DNA of 33,369 nt, from the NCBI GenBank assembly GCA_964574935.1, contig CAZNOZ010000024.1, positions 1 through 33,369 of the forward strand. Direction: 5' to 3'. Below are positions 24,249 through 32,219 of the stretch, piece after piece. Source of the stretch: JBBECE01 sp964574935. Its GTDB lineage: Bacteria > Pseudomonadota > Alphaproteobacteria > Rhizobiales > Devosiaceae. Positions within the stretch are counted from its first letter, which is position 1; the number at the start of each line of letters is the position of its first letter. The notes beneath the pieces were generated by a model. That model was not told where the DNA came from and ran no database searches. It saw nothing but the letters and a program-made list of their open reading frames with translations. A program made the translations under genes and the position numbers.

Positions 24249-25229
24249 ATGCGTCCGCAAATCGAGCTCTTCACCGGCCTCACCGTTCCCCGGCTCGGCT
24301 TCGGCTGCTGGGCGATCGGCGGCCCCTACTGGCTGGACCTCAATCCCCGCGGCTGGGGCGAGGTCGACGACGCGGAGTCGGTGCGTGCGATCGAAAAGGC
24401 GCTCGAACTCGGCATCCGGGTCTTCGACACCGCCGATGTCTACGGCGCCGGCCACTCCGAACGCATCCTCGGACGCGCCCTGGGCAAGCGCGACGACGTT
24501 TTCGTGGCCACCAAGGTCGGCAACCGGTTCGACGAGGACTCCAAGCAGGTCGGCACCGCCTCCGCCGATCCCGCCTACATCGCCGAGGCCGCCGACGCCT
24601 CGCTGAGGCGCCTGGGCCGCGATGTGATCGATCTCTACCAGTTGCACCTGAACAATCTCGAGCTTGCCGACGCCGAGCCCGTCCGCGAGGCCTTCGAGCG
24701 ACTGGTTGAGGCCGGCAAGATCCGCGGCTACGGCTGGTCGACCGACGACCCGGCCCGCGCCGCCGCCTGGCTCGGCCACGCCAACTACCGGACCGTCCAG
24801 CACGACATGAACGTCATGGTCCCGGCCGCCGAACTGGTGGCCCTGGCCGAAAACAACAATCTGATCTCGATCAACCGCTCGCCGCTCGCCATGGGCTTCC
24901 TGTCGGGCAAGTTCAAACCCGGCCACCAGTTCGATCCCGCCGACATCCGCGGCTCCTCGGTGCCGTGGCTGAAACCGTTCAGGGACGGCAAGCTCAACCC
25001 CGACTATGTCGCCAGGCTCGACGCGGTCTACGATCTGCTCACCGCCGGCGGCCGCACCGCCGCCCAGGGTGCGCTGGGCTGGCTGTGGGCCATGAGCGAG
25101 GCGACGTTGCCGATCCCGGGCTGCCGGACCGTCGAGCAGGCCGCCGAGAACGCCGCCGCCCTCGATTTCGGCCCGCTGCCCGCTCAAACCGTCGCCGAGA
25201 TCAATCGGGTGCTCGCGCACGAGCAATAG
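24249..25229 (+). CDS. Aldo/keto reductase
   Basis: The 326-residue protein is an NADPH-dependent aldo/keto reductase of the TIM-barrel family. The catalytic Asp and Tyr are in FDTADVYGAGHSERILG, the Lys in VATKVG and the His in LYQLHLNN; the C-terminal IPGCRTVEQAAENAAA is the cofactor-binding segment. Substrates in this family are diverse (aldehydes, sugars), and I cannot narrow them. ATG at 24249 is preferred over the overlapping GTG at 24243. It lies between the MscS gene and a small membrane protein gene on the same strand. Confidence 0.93.
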   Translation: MRPQIELFTGLTVPRLGFGCWAIGGPYWLDLNPRGWGEVDDAESVRAIEKALELGIRVFDTADVYGAGHSERILGRALGKRDDVFVATKVGNRFDEDSKQVGTASADPAYIAEAADASLRRLGRDVIDLYQLHLNNLELADAEPVREAFERLVEAGKIRGYGWSTDDPARAAAWLGHANYRTVQHDMNVMVPAAELVALAENNNLISINRSPLAMGFLSGKFKPGHQFDPADIRGSSVPWLKPFRDGKLNPDYVARLDAVYDLLTAGGRTAAQGALGWLWAMSEATLPIPGCRTVEQAAENAAALDFGPLPAQTVAEINRVLAHEQ

Positions 25230-25267
25230 CCGTCCGGCCGGCAGCGGGTCACCACAAGGAGGGAACG

Positions 25268-25726
25268 ATGCTCCAGACCTTTCACATCATTCACGTGATC
25301 GCGGGCGTCGTCTACGGCGGCGCGGCGATGCTATTTGCCTGGGTCATCCTGCCGTCCCTGCATCGCATGGAGCCGGAGGCGCGCATCGAGTTCTTCAAGG
25401 TCCTGCAGGGCTACGCGACCCCGCTCATGGCGACCGCGGGTGCGCTGGTTTTCTTCGGAGGCATCGCCCGGGCCTGGGTCTCCGGCCAGATCGACGGGTT
25501 GAGCGGCCTGTTCACCGGCTACGGGCTGATGGTCACCCTGGCGTTCGTCGTTTTCGTCGTCTGGCAGGGCTGGGACGGCATGACACGCGCCCGCATCGGC
25601 CGCGTCATCGCGGACAAGGACACCGAAGCGCTCGGCCGCATCGTCGGCCCGTTCCGCGCCGTCACCTCCATCGCCCTTCTGATCGTTTTGGGCCTGATGG
25701 GCGCCATGCGGCTGGGGCTGTACTGA
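25268..25726 (+). CDS. Four-helix membrane protein, CopD/DUF2269-like
   Basis: The 152-residue protein has four hydrophobic helices (FHIIHVIAGVVYGGAAMLFA; LMATAGALVFFGGIARAW; GLMVTLAFVVFVVWQGWDG; VTSIALLIVLGLMGAMRLG) with a conserved His in the first. The size and His placement resemble CopD-like or DUF2269 proteins, which may bind heme or metal, but I see no decisive motif. A perfect AAGGAGG lies 7 bases before the ATG. It follows the aldo/keto reductase by 38 bp and is likely the last gene of that operon. A protein of similar build is encoded at 29484-29912. Confidence 0.75.
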   Translation: MLQTFHIIHVIAGVVYGGAAMLFAWVILPSLHRMEPEARIEFFKVLQGYATPLMATAGALVFFGGIARAWVSGQIDGLSGLFTGYGLMVTLAFVVFVVWQGWDGMTRARIGRVIADKDTEALGRIVGPFRAVTSIALLIVLGLMGAMRLGLY

Positions 25727-25737
25727 CCGGCATGGCC

Positions 25738-25771
25738 ATAACGCATTGCGTTATATAACGCAGTGCGTTAT
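25738..25771. promoter_or_regulatory. Two tandem 17-bp palindromes, HigA operator
   Basis: ATAACGCATTGCGTTAT (25738-25754) and ATAACGCAGTGCGTTAT (25755-25771) lie directly end to end; each is a near-perfect dyad around one central base. They cover the predicted promoter of higBA, as expected for autoregulation by the antitoxin or the toxin-antitoxin complex. Confidence 0.85.
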
Positions 25772-25774
25772 AAA
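25746..25774 (+). promoter_or_regulatory. Predicted sigma-70 promoter of higBA
   Basis: TTGCGT (25746-25751), a 17-bp spacer and TATAAA (25769-25774) make a good promoter inside the operator palindromes. The start point would fall near 25781, almost on the higB ATG, which predicts a leaderless or nearly leaderless message. Confidence 0.6.
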
Positions 25775-25779
25775 TCCCG

Positions 25780-26064
25780 ATGATACGGAGCTTCGCCGAT
25801 CGGGAGAGTTTGCGTATTTGGTCGGGTCAACGCAGCCGCAAGCTGCCGAACGACATCCAGGCGGCGGCCTTGCGCAAATTGCGTATGCTCAACCAGGCTC
25901 GCGTATTGGCTGACTTGAGGGTGCCGCCCGCCAACCGCCTCGAACGTTTAAAGGGTGACCGCGCTGGCCAGCACAGCATTCGGATCAACGACCAATGGCG
26001 CATTTGCTTCACGTGGAATTCCGGAGGACCCGCTGATGTCCAGATCATCGACTACCACGTTTGA
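25780..26064 (+). CDS. higB: HigB-type toxin (RelE/ParE superfamily)
   Basis: The 94-residue protein has the HigB signature: MIRSFADRESLRIWSGQRSR at the start, LRKLRMLNQARVLADLRVPP in the middle, then RLERLKGDRAGQHSIRINDQ, WRICF and IIDYHV at the end. HigB toxins cut mRNA on the ribosome. Arg and His residues expected in the active surface are present. No ribosome-binding site precedes the ATG, consistent with leaderless translation. The last 29 bases overlap higA. The toxin-first order is typical of higBA. Confidence 0.93.
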   Translation: MIRSFADRESLRIWSGQRSRKLPNDIQAAALRKLRMLNQARVLADLRVPPANRLERLKGDRAGQHSIRINDQWRICFTWNSGGPADVQIIDYHV

Positions 26065-26356
26065 CCGGGATCGGCTGCCGAACCCGCATCCGGGCGAAAT
26101 CCTGCTCGAGGAATTCCTCAAGCCGATGAGCTTGAGCCAGAACGCGCTGGCCCGCGCCGTTCATGTTCCGCCGCGACGCATCAACGAGATTGTGCTTGGC
26201 AAGCGGCAGGTGACCGCCGACACCGATCTGCGGCTGGCCCGCTTCTTCGGCGTGTCCGAGGGGTTCTTCCTCGGCCTGCAGGCCGATTTCGACCTGATGG
26301 AGCGGCGGCGCGAAATCGCCCCGGAACTCGGCCGGATCGACCCCCGCGCCGCCTGA
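26036..26356 (+). CDS. higA: HigA-type antitoxin
   Basis: The 106-residue protein has an Xre-type helix-turn-helix (NPHPGEILLEEFLKPMSLSQ, NALARAVHVPPRRINEIVLG, FGVSEGFFLGLQ) typical of HigA. It neutralises HigB and represses the operon through the tandem palindromes. ATG at 26036 is chosen because it lies just before the conserved domain and overlaps the toxin gene. It is convergent with leuA, 6 bp from its stop. Confidence 0.93.
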   Translation: MSRSSTTTFDRDRLPNPHPGEILLEEFLKPMSLSQNALARAVHVPPRRINEIVLGKRQVTADTDLRLARFFGVSEGFFLGLQADFDLMERRREIAPELGRIDPRAA

Positions 26357-26362
26357 AGCCCC

Positions 26363-27931
26363 CTACCCCGCCAGCGCTCCCTGCGCCGGCCGGCCACGGT
26401 CGATGAAGAGGCGATTGTAGGCGTTCAGATACGCCCGCGCCGAGGCCTCCAGCGTGTCCGGCTCGGCCGCCTGCCCCGAGGCGATACGGTCGTTCATGCT
26501 CAGCCGCACATGCGCGTTGGCCTGCGCGTCCGTGCCGCCGGTGACCGCGTCGACATTGTAGAGAACCAGGTGCGGATCGGCCTTCACCGCCTTCTTGATG
26601 GCGTTGAAGATGGCGTCGACCGAGCCGTTCCCCTGCGCCCCGACGGTCACCTCCTCGCCGTCGACCGAAAGGGTCAGGTCGCACCGGTGCGTGCCCTCGG
26701 TCGAAGAGACCACGCTCATCGAAACGAGCTTGATACGGTCCTCGATGGACCCGATCTCGTCGTCGACCAGCGCGATCAGGTCGTCGTCATAGACGTGCTT
26801 CTTGCGGTCGGCGAGGTCCTTGAAGCGCTGGAACGCCTCCTGAAAGGCGTTTTCGCCCACATCGTAGCCGAGCTCCTTGAGCTTCTCGCGGAAGGCGTGC
26901 CGCCCCGAGTGCTTGCCCATGACCAGCGACGAACCTTTGATCCCGACGCTTTCGGGGGTCATGATTTCATAGGTCAGGGCGTGCTTGATCACCCCGTCCT
27001 GGTGGATGCCGCTTTCGTGAGCGAAGGCGTTCTTGCCCACGATCGCCTTGTTGTACTGGACAGGGAAGTTCGACACCGCCGAGACGATCTTCGAGGCCCG
27101 GGCGATTTGCGTCGCCTCGATCTCGGTGTGGTAGGGCAACACGTCGCCCCTTGTCTTCAGCGCCATCACGATCTCTTCGAGCGCCGCGTTGCCGGCCCGC
27201 TCGCCGAGCCCGTTGATCGTGCACTCGACCTGCCGCGCCCCGGCCCTGACGCCGGCCAGCGAGTTGGCGACCGCCAGCCCCAAATCATTGTGACAATGGG
27301 TCGAGAAAATCGCCTGGTCGGCGTTCGGCACCCGATCGATCACCGCCTTGACGAGCTCGTAGAAATCCTGAGGCGTCGAATAGCCGACGGTGTCGGGGAT
27401 GTTGATCGTCGTCGCCCCCGCCTTGATCGCCGCTTCGGTGCACCGGCACAGAAAGTCCACCGGCGTGCGGGTGGCATCCATGCCCGACCACTCGACGTCG
27501 TCGATGAGATTGCGCGCCCGGGTGACGGTTTCGGTCACGATCTCGAGCACTTCCTCCTGCTCCTTGCGCATCTGGTGCGCCAGGTGGATCGGGGAGGTCG
27601 AAACGAAAGTGTGGATGCGCCCGCGCCTGGCGTGCTTGATCGCCTCCCCGGCCCGCTCGATGTCCGCCGCCACCGCCCGCGCCAGCCCGCAGATCACCGC
27701 GTTCTTGGCCCGCCGGGCGATTTCGGCCACCGCGTCGAAGTCGCCGTTCGAGGCGATCGGAAACCCCGCCTCGATGATGTCGACACCCATCTGGTCGAGG
27801 ATTTCGGCGACCTGGAGCTTCTCCTCCAGCGTCATCGTCGCCCCCGGCGATTGCTCGCCATCGCGCAGGGTGGTGTCGAATATGTAGACCCGCTCGGTGT
27901 TGGCGGGTTCGGTATCGGTCTTCTTGCTCAT
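26363..27931 (-). CDS. leuA: 2-isopropylmalate synthase LeuA
   Basis: The 522-residue enzyme condenses acetyl-CoA with 2-oxoisovalerate, the first committed step of leucine synthesis. The catalytic TIM barrel starts with IFDTTLRDGEQSPGATM; metal-ligand segment STHCHNDLGLAVANSLAG and NGLGERAGNAALEE follow, then FAHESGIHQDG and MGKHSGRHAF. The C-terminal regulatory domain (about residues 390-500: CDLTLSVDGEEVTVGAQGNG) is the leucine-binding part used for feedback inhibition. It is transcribed after a leucine-rich leader peptide (28032-28139), suggesting attenuation. The start at 27931 has no strong ribosome-binding site. Confidence 0.97.
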   Translation of the reverse strand: MSKKTDTEPANTERVYIFDTTLRDGEQSPGATMTLEEKLQVAEILDQMGVDIIEAGFPIASNGDFDAVAEIARRAKNAVICGLARAVAADIERAGEAIKHARRGRIHTFVSTSPIHLAHQMRKEQEEVLEIVTETVTRARNLIDDVEWSGMDATRTPVDFLCRCTEAAIKAGATTINIPDTVGYSTPQDFYELVKAVIDRVPNADQAIFSTHCHNDLGLAVANSLAGVRAGARQVECTINGLGERAGNAALEEIVMALKTRGDVLPYHTEIEATQIARASKIVSAVSNFPVQYNKAIVGKNAFAHESGIHQDGVIKHALTYEIMTPESVGIKGSSLVMGKHSGRHAFREKLKELGYDVGENAFQEAFQRFKDLADRKKHVYDDDLIALVDDEIGSIEDRIKLVSMSVVSSTEGTHRCDLTLSVDGEEVTVGAQGNGSVDAIFNAIKKAVKADPHLVLYNVDAVTGGTDAQANAHVRLSMNDRIASGQAAEPDTLEASARAYLNAYNRLFIDRGRPAQGALAG

Positions 27932-27993
27932 CGTCGTTTGTCCATCTCACGCGGCCATAGCGGCCGAAATCTCTTTTCCGGCTGGCTGGAACT

Positions 27994-28038
27994 CCCCTGA
28001 ACACCCGTCCTCTTCCGAGGACCGCCGGCACTCAGGGG
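27994..28038 (-). promoter_or_regulatory. Hairpins of a candidate leuA attenuator
   Basis: CCCCTGA, which includes the leader stop codon, can pair with TCAGGGG (28032-28038 with 27994-28000). This encloses a second stem GTCCTC/GAGGAC with a 4-nt loop (28007-28022). A further hairpin CGGCC/GGCCG at 27952-27966 lies close to the leuA start. A ribosome stalled on the Leu codons or at the stop would change this folding. There is no clear T run, so I cannot say whether control is at transcription or translation. Confidence 0.55.
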
Positions 28039-28139
28039 CTGATAAGCAGAAGAAGGTCGAGCGCAAGCGGCCCTCCGCGCGCTCCGGCCGGGGCCGGCCG
28101 CGGGGCCAATATTGCCGTGTCGTTCAATCCAATACGCAT
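28032..28139 (-). CDS. Leucine-rich leader peptide of leuA
   Basis: A 35-codon frame from ATG 28139 ends in PLALDLLLLISP and a TGA. Five of the seven codons from CTC at 28059-28061 down to 28041 are leucine. It lies 100 bp upstream of leuA on the same strand and runs straight into the hairpin region. This is the layout of amino-acid biosynthesis attenuators, in which leucine starvation stalls the ribosome. The ribosome-binding site is weak, and an in-frame TTG at 28109 is an alternative start. Confidence 0.65.
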   Translation of the reverse strand: MRIGLNDTAILAPRPAPAGARGGPLALDLLLLISP

Positions 28140-28225
28140 CGAATCGTCGGCTTTGTTGCGCTCAATCAGAGTGTTGCGCGGCAGTGTTAACATTTTCTCA
28201 GTCCGGCGCAACGCTCCAATGCGCG

Positions 28226-29380
28226 TCAGTCCGCCGGTTCGCTCGCATGCGCCATCTGCCGGGCGATGGCGCGTGCCTCCAAGCCGATCTCGCGCAACTG
28301 GCCGGTCGGCGAGATATAGAACCCGCAGAAATAGAGCCCGGGTGCCACGCGCCGCCCGCTGGCAACCGGCATGCCTTCATCGTCCAGCGCCGCCCCTGCC
28401 TCCGGCAAGAGTGCCCGCAGGTCGGGCCGAAAGCCGGTGGCCAGGATCACTGCGTCATAGGGCTCGCGGCTGTCGTCCGCGAAAACCACCGTGCCCGCCT
28501 CGAAACCCCGCACACCCGGACGTACCGCGATGGCGCCTTCGCGGATCTTCGCCACCGTGCCGATATCGATCAGCGGCACGCGCCGCCGCTCGCGGATCCC
28601 GGCAAGCGGCCCCTTCGACGCCTGGCGCAATCCGAGCCGCTCGAGCGAACCGATGCGCAGCCGCCTGAACGGCGCCCCCAGCCGGTCCGCAAGCGCCGTC
28701 GGCAGCGGCCGCAGGGCAATCGAGAAGGTCAGCACCGGGATGCCGAGCACCTCGCGCGGCACGATGTTGACCGGACCGCGCACGCCAATCGCAACGTCTA
28801 CACCGCCTTCGGCCAGATCGAGGGCAATCTCGCCGCCCGAATTGCCGAACCCCACCACCAGAACGCGCCGACCTTCAAACGGTTGGGCATTCCGGTATTC
28901 GCTCGAATGGAGAATCTCGCCGCCGAACCCGTCCTCGCCCGGCCAGGTTGGACAATAGGGCGCGCCGGCGAACCCGGTGGCGACCACCAGGTTTGGCGCC
29001 GCGTAGGTTTGCCCGCCGGTTTCCACCCGCCACAGGCCCTCGGCGCGCGTCGCGCGCAGCGCCTCGGTGCCGAACTTCGGCTCCAGATCGAAATGGCGCG
29101 CATAGGCTTCAAGGTACTCGACGACCTGAACGCGTGACGGGTAGCGCGGATACTCGCGGGGCATGGGAAAGCCGGGCAGGCCGGAATGCCCCCGATAGGT
29201 GTGCAAGTGAAGCCGCTCGTAGTGACGCCGCCAGACTGGCCCGACGCCCTTGTCCTTTTCAAGCATCAGCGGGACGAGCCCGGCCTGTTTCAGGCAGGCG
29301 GCGCACGCCAGACCTGCCGGACCGGCACCAATGACGATGGCGTCCGGCGTCTCCGGTGAGTGGGGGGAAGGCGCGGTCAT
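28226..29380 (-). CDS. Flavin-dependent monooxygenase-like oxidoreductase
   Basis: The 384-residue protein has an FAD-binding GxGxxG (VIGAGPAGLACA) at the N-terminus, an NAD(P)-binding VVGFGNSGGEIALDLAEG near residue 180, and between them GGEILHSSEYRN, which fits the FxGxxxHxxxY/W fingerprint of flavin monooxygenases. ATGFRPDL near the end is the usual second marker. Such enzymes oxygenate nitrogen, sulfur or ketone groups; the substrate is unknown. ATG at 29380 (MTAPSPHSP) is favoured over 29413, which adds an unrelated extension. It precedes the leuA leader on the same strand by 86 bp. Confidence 0.9.
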   Translation of the reverse strand: MTAPSPHSPETPDAIVIGAGPAGLACAACLKQAGLVPLMLEKDKGVGPVWRRHYERLHLHTYRGHSGLPGFPMPREYPRYPSRVQVVEYLEAYARHFDLEPKFGTEALRATRAEGLWRVETGGQTYAAPNLVVATGFAGAPYCPTWPGEDGFGGEILHSSEYRNAQPFEGRRVLVVGFGNSGGEIALDLAEGGVDVAIGVRGPVNIVPREVLGIPVLTFSIALRPLPTALADRLGAPFRRLRIGSLERLGLRQASKGPLAGIRERRRVPLIDIGTVAKIREGAIAVRPGVRGFEAGTVVFADDSREPYDAVILATGFRPDLRALLPEAGAALDDEGMPVASGRRVAPGLYFCGFYISPTGQLREIGLEARAIARQMAHASEPAD

Positions 29381-29423
29381 GGCGCAAGGATATATCGGCG
29401 ACGACGCGAGCACATCCCTTGGC

Positions 29424-29445
29424 GCCGCCGAATCTCTCCGGCGGC
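29424..29445 (-). terminator. GC-rich hairpin after the small membrane protein gene
   Basis: GCCGCCG and CGGCGGC form a 7-bp stem with an 8-nt loop about 40 bp past the stop at 29484. No T run follows, so termination is only possible. Confidence 0.3.
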
Positions 29446-29483
29446 CCGCGCGCGCCGATGCCCGTGTCTTGGGCCGTCGGCGG

Positions 29484-29912
29484 TCAGCCGAACGCGAACA
29501 CCGACGCCAGGATGATCAGAAACGAAACCGGTCCCGAGATCATCCCCAGCCGCGCCAGCCGTTCTCTGGCCGCCGCGTCTCCCGCCGCCGCCTGGCGCAT
29601 CGCCATACGCGCCATCACGTGCACCACCACCAGCGCCGCCACCAGCGCCATCTTGATCCAGAACCACCAGTTCAGGGCGCCCGGCCCGCCATACTTCAAC
29701 CAGACCAGGATTGGCCCGCTGATCAGCAGCATCACCAGCGCCGCGGTGACCATGTTGACGATCTGCCCGCGCAGCGGCGCCAGCGTCTGCTTGCCTTCGG
29801 CACCCGCCCTGGCGAACGCCCCGGCGATCGGCCCAAGCGCCACCCCGCCGCCGACGCCGACCGCCAGCGCCGCGAAATGCACCCACAGCACCACATTGAA
29901 CCAGTAGTCCAT
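29484..29912 (-). CDS. Four-helix membrane protein, DUF2269/CopD-like
   Basis: The 142-residue protein has four hydrophobic helices (YWFNVVLWVHFAALAVGVGG; VNMVTAALVMLLISGPILVW; WWFWIKMALVAALVVVHVMA; ISGPVSFLIILASVFAFG) and a His in helix 1. ATG at 29912 follows GGAGGGG by 4 bases; the longer frame begins inside that ribosome-binding site and is rejected. Function is unknown; the layout resembles the protein at 25268-25726. It follows the antiporter gene by 28 bp and is likely co-transcribed. Confidence 0.75.
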   Translation of the reverse strand: MDYWFNVVLWVHFAALAVGVGGGVALGPIAGAFARAGAEGKQTLAPLRGQIVNMVTAALVMLLISGPILVWLKYGGPGALNWWFWIKMALVAALVVVHVMARMAMRQAAAGDAAARERLARLGMISGPVSFLIILASVFAFG

Positions 29913-29940
29913 CGTCCCCTCCAAAATGCCGCCGGCGAAG

Positions 29941-31215
29941 CTACCGCGCCATGCGTTCCCCCGGAAGCACCCGCGCGATCACCGGCCGGATCGTCAGCCC
30001 CTGCACGATGATCGAGAACACCACCACCGCATAGGTCATGACCAGGATCGGCTGCTTGTAGGGGCCCGGCGGCAGGCTCAGCGCCAGCGCCACCGAAATG
30101 CCGCCCCTCAGCCCGCCCCAGGTCAGGATGCGGATGGCGCCGTCGACGAAGGACTGCCGGATCGAGAGCATCCTGACCGTCAGCCAGACCCCCAGAAAGC
30201 GCGCCCCGAGAACGATCGGGATCGCCAGCGCCGCCAGCCCCGCCAGGCCCGGATCGAAGCTGATAACCAGCACCTCCAGCCCGATCAGCAGGAACAGCAC
30301 CGAGTTGAGAATCTCGTCGGTCAGCTCCCAGAACTGGAACACATGCTCACGCGTGTGCTCGCTCATCGCGAACCGGGCCCCGTGATTGCCGATGAACAGC
30401 CCCGCCACCACCATGGCGATCGGCCCGGAAAGATGCAGCCTGAGCGCGATCGCGTAGGTCGCGGTGACCAGCGCCAGGGTCAGCAGCACCTCGATCATGT
30501 GGGCGTCCACCGCCCGCATCAGGCGATACACCAGATAGCCGGTCGCAATCCCCAGGACCGCCCCGCCGATCGCGTCGACCACGAACAGCTCCGCCACCGT
30601 CATCGCGGTGACCGGCTCTTCAGCGTGCCCTGTCGCCGCCGCGGCGATGGTCAGCATGACGGTGAACACCACCACCCCCACCCCGTCGTTGAACAGCGAC
30701 TCCCCGCCGATCTGCGCTTCCAGCGAGGCCGGCACCTTGACCGTCTTGAGGATGCCCAGCACCGCCACCGGGTCGGTCGGCGAAATGAGCGCCCCGAAGA
30801 CCAGCGCCCAGGTGAGCGGCAGGTCCATCCCGAAGACGCCGAACATCGCCCAGGTCGCGCCCCCCACCACAAGGGTCGAAAACACGACCCCCGCCGTCGC
30901 CATGATCCCGATCACCACCCGCTGCGAGGCGAGCTGGGAAAGATCGATATGCAGGGCCCCCGCGAACAGCAGGAACGAGAGCATGCCCTCCATCAGCGCC
31001 TTGTTGAAATCGATCTCCCGCAACATCGAGGTCAGCGTCTCGCGGATCGTGCTGGTGGGGTCGATGAGGTCCAGCCCCATGACCACCAGCGAGGCGAACA
31101 GCGCGATGATGACCAGCCCGATGGTGTGGGGCAGCCGGAAATAGCGGTGGTTGAGCCAGCCGAAGAAGCCCGACAGCGTCAGCAGTAGAGCCGCGATTTC
31201 CAGCAGTGAAAGCAC
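29941..31215 (-). CDS. CPA1-family Na+/H+ antiporter
   Basis: The 424-residue membrane protein has about 12 helices and the CPA1 marks WALVFGALISPTDPVAVLGI and GGESLFNDGVGVVVF, which contain the acidic ion-binding residues, and ILTWGGLRGGISVALALSLP near the end. It exchanges sodium (or potassium) for protons and supports pH and salt balance. It lacks a long C-terminal cytoplasmic domain. The start is GTG at 31215, only 3 bp after the stop of the PhzF-like gene, so they share a message. It is a second antiporter in the window, unrelated in sequence to NhaA. Confidence 0.94.
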   Translation of the reverse strand: MLSLLEIAALLLTLSGFFGWLNHRYFRLPHTIGLVIIALFASLVVMGLDLIDPTSTIRETLTSMLREIDFNKALMEGMLSFLLFAGALHIDLSQLASQRVVIGIMATAGVVFSTLVVGGATWAMFGVFGMDLPLTWALVFGALISPTDPVAVLGILKTVKVPASLEAQIGGESLFNDGVGVVVFTVMLTIAAAATGHAEEPVTAMTVAELFVVDAIGGAVLGIATGYLVYRLMRAVDAHMIEVLLTLALVTATYAIALRLHLSGPIAMVVAGLFIGNHGARFAMSEHTREHVFQFWELTDEILNSVLFLLIGLEVLVISFDPGLAGLAALAIPIVLGARFLGVWLTVRMLSIRQSFVDGAIRILTWGGLRGGISVALALSLPPGPYKQPILVMTYAVVVFSIIVQGLTIRPVIARVLPGERMAR

Positions 31216-31218
31216 GCC

Positions 31219-32112
31219 CTAGACCGGTGGGTCCAGTCGTCCCTCGGCGAGGATCACCGCGTCGCCGCCGATCGCCGCGTGTACGAGCTTTCCGCCATCG
31301 ATCCGCACCTGCAACTCGATCGTCGAGGGCCGGCCCATCTCGACCCCCTGGCGCACCACCAGGGCGTGCCCGCCGTCGCCATAGGCGCCGGACTTTGCGA
31401 CCAGCCCGGCCATGGCCGCCACCGCCGAACCGGTGCCGGGATCCTCGTCGAGGCCGGCCGCGGGCGCGAACATCCGGGCGATGAAGTGATAGCCCGCCGC
31501 CGCCGAGCCCGGCGCAAAAACGAAAACGAACCCGGCGCCGGCCTCGAAAACGTCCCGCCAGCCGCGCCGCTGGATGCGGATTTTCGAGAGCACCTGCGCA
31601 TGGGCGATCGGCACCAGGGTGAACGGCACGCCCGCCGACCACACGCCGGGCTCGAACCCTTCGAATCCGATTTCGCCCGCCTCCAGGCCCAATGCGGCGG
31701 CCAGCTCTTCGGCGGGCCGCGCCGGCCCCAGCCGCTCGGGCAGCTTCGGCAGGTTGAACACCGCGTTGCCGGTGCGGTCGTTGATCTTCTCCATCACGGC
31801 GGTGACGACGCCGATTTGCTGCTCGAGGCGGATGGCCGAGACTCGCTTTTTGAGCCCCAGCACCACCGCCGCCCCGATCGTGGGATGGCCCGCGAACGGC
31901 AACTCCATCTTCGGCGTGAAAATCTTCATCGACGCCAGATGCTTGGCGTCCTGCGGCGCGTGCAGGAACACGGTCTCGGAAAATCCGAATTCCCCCGCGA
32001 TCGCCAGCATCAGCGCATCGGCGAGCTTGTCGGATTCCATCACCACCGCCAGCGGATTGCCCGCCAGCCTGTCCCGGGTGAACACGTCAACGATGTAGAA
32101 GGTGTAGCTCAT
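31219..32112 (-). CDS. PhzF-family isomerase-like protein
   Basis: The 297-residue protein opens with YIVDVFTRDRLAGNPLAVVM, has the catalytic Glu in GEFGFSETVFL, the core FTPKMELPFAGHPTIGAA and the C-terminal MFAPAAGLDEDPGTGSAVAA. These are the conserved parts of the PhzF fold (diaminopimelate epimerase-like). Most members outside phenazine clusters have no known substrate, and no phenazine genes are nearby. It is followed directly by the antiporter gene. Confidence 0.94.
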   Translation of the reverse strand: MSYTFYIVDVFTRDRLAGNPLAVVMESDKLADALMLAIAGEFGFSETVFLHAPQDAKHLASMKIFTPKMELPFAGHPTIGAAVVLGLKKRVSAIRLEQQIGVVTAVMEKINDRTGNAVFNLPKLPERLGPARPAEELAAALGLEAGEIGFEGFEPGVWSAGVPFTLVPIAHAQVLSKIRIQRRGWRDVFEAGAGFVFVFAPGSAAAGYHFIARMFAPAAGLDEDPGTGSAVAAMAGLVAKSGAYGDGGHALVVRQGVEMGRPSTIELQVRIDGGKLVHAAIGGDAVILAEGRLDPPV

Positions 32113-32219
32113 GGCCCCCGCATCCCCGCGCCGCGGAGTGTGGGTGATTCCCCGGCCAAGTCAACGAGGCGGTGGGGCCGGCGGGATAACACCTTCGATC
32201 TCGGGGCGGCTACTGGTGT

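Noticed and set aside
23979..25226. Minus-strand open frame of 415 codons
   Set aside because: It is antisense to the aldo/keto reductase and the end of the MscS gene, is Gly/Ala/Val-rich, and has no recognisable domain.
26510..28000. Plus-strand open frame of 496 codons
   Set aside because: It runs exactly antisense to leuA, is rich in Arg, Val and Asp with no domain, and is explained by high GC at third positions.
29926..31188. Plus-strand open frame of 420 codons
   Set aside because: It is antisense to the CPA1 antiporter, with a composition dominated by His, Arg, Gln and Pro.
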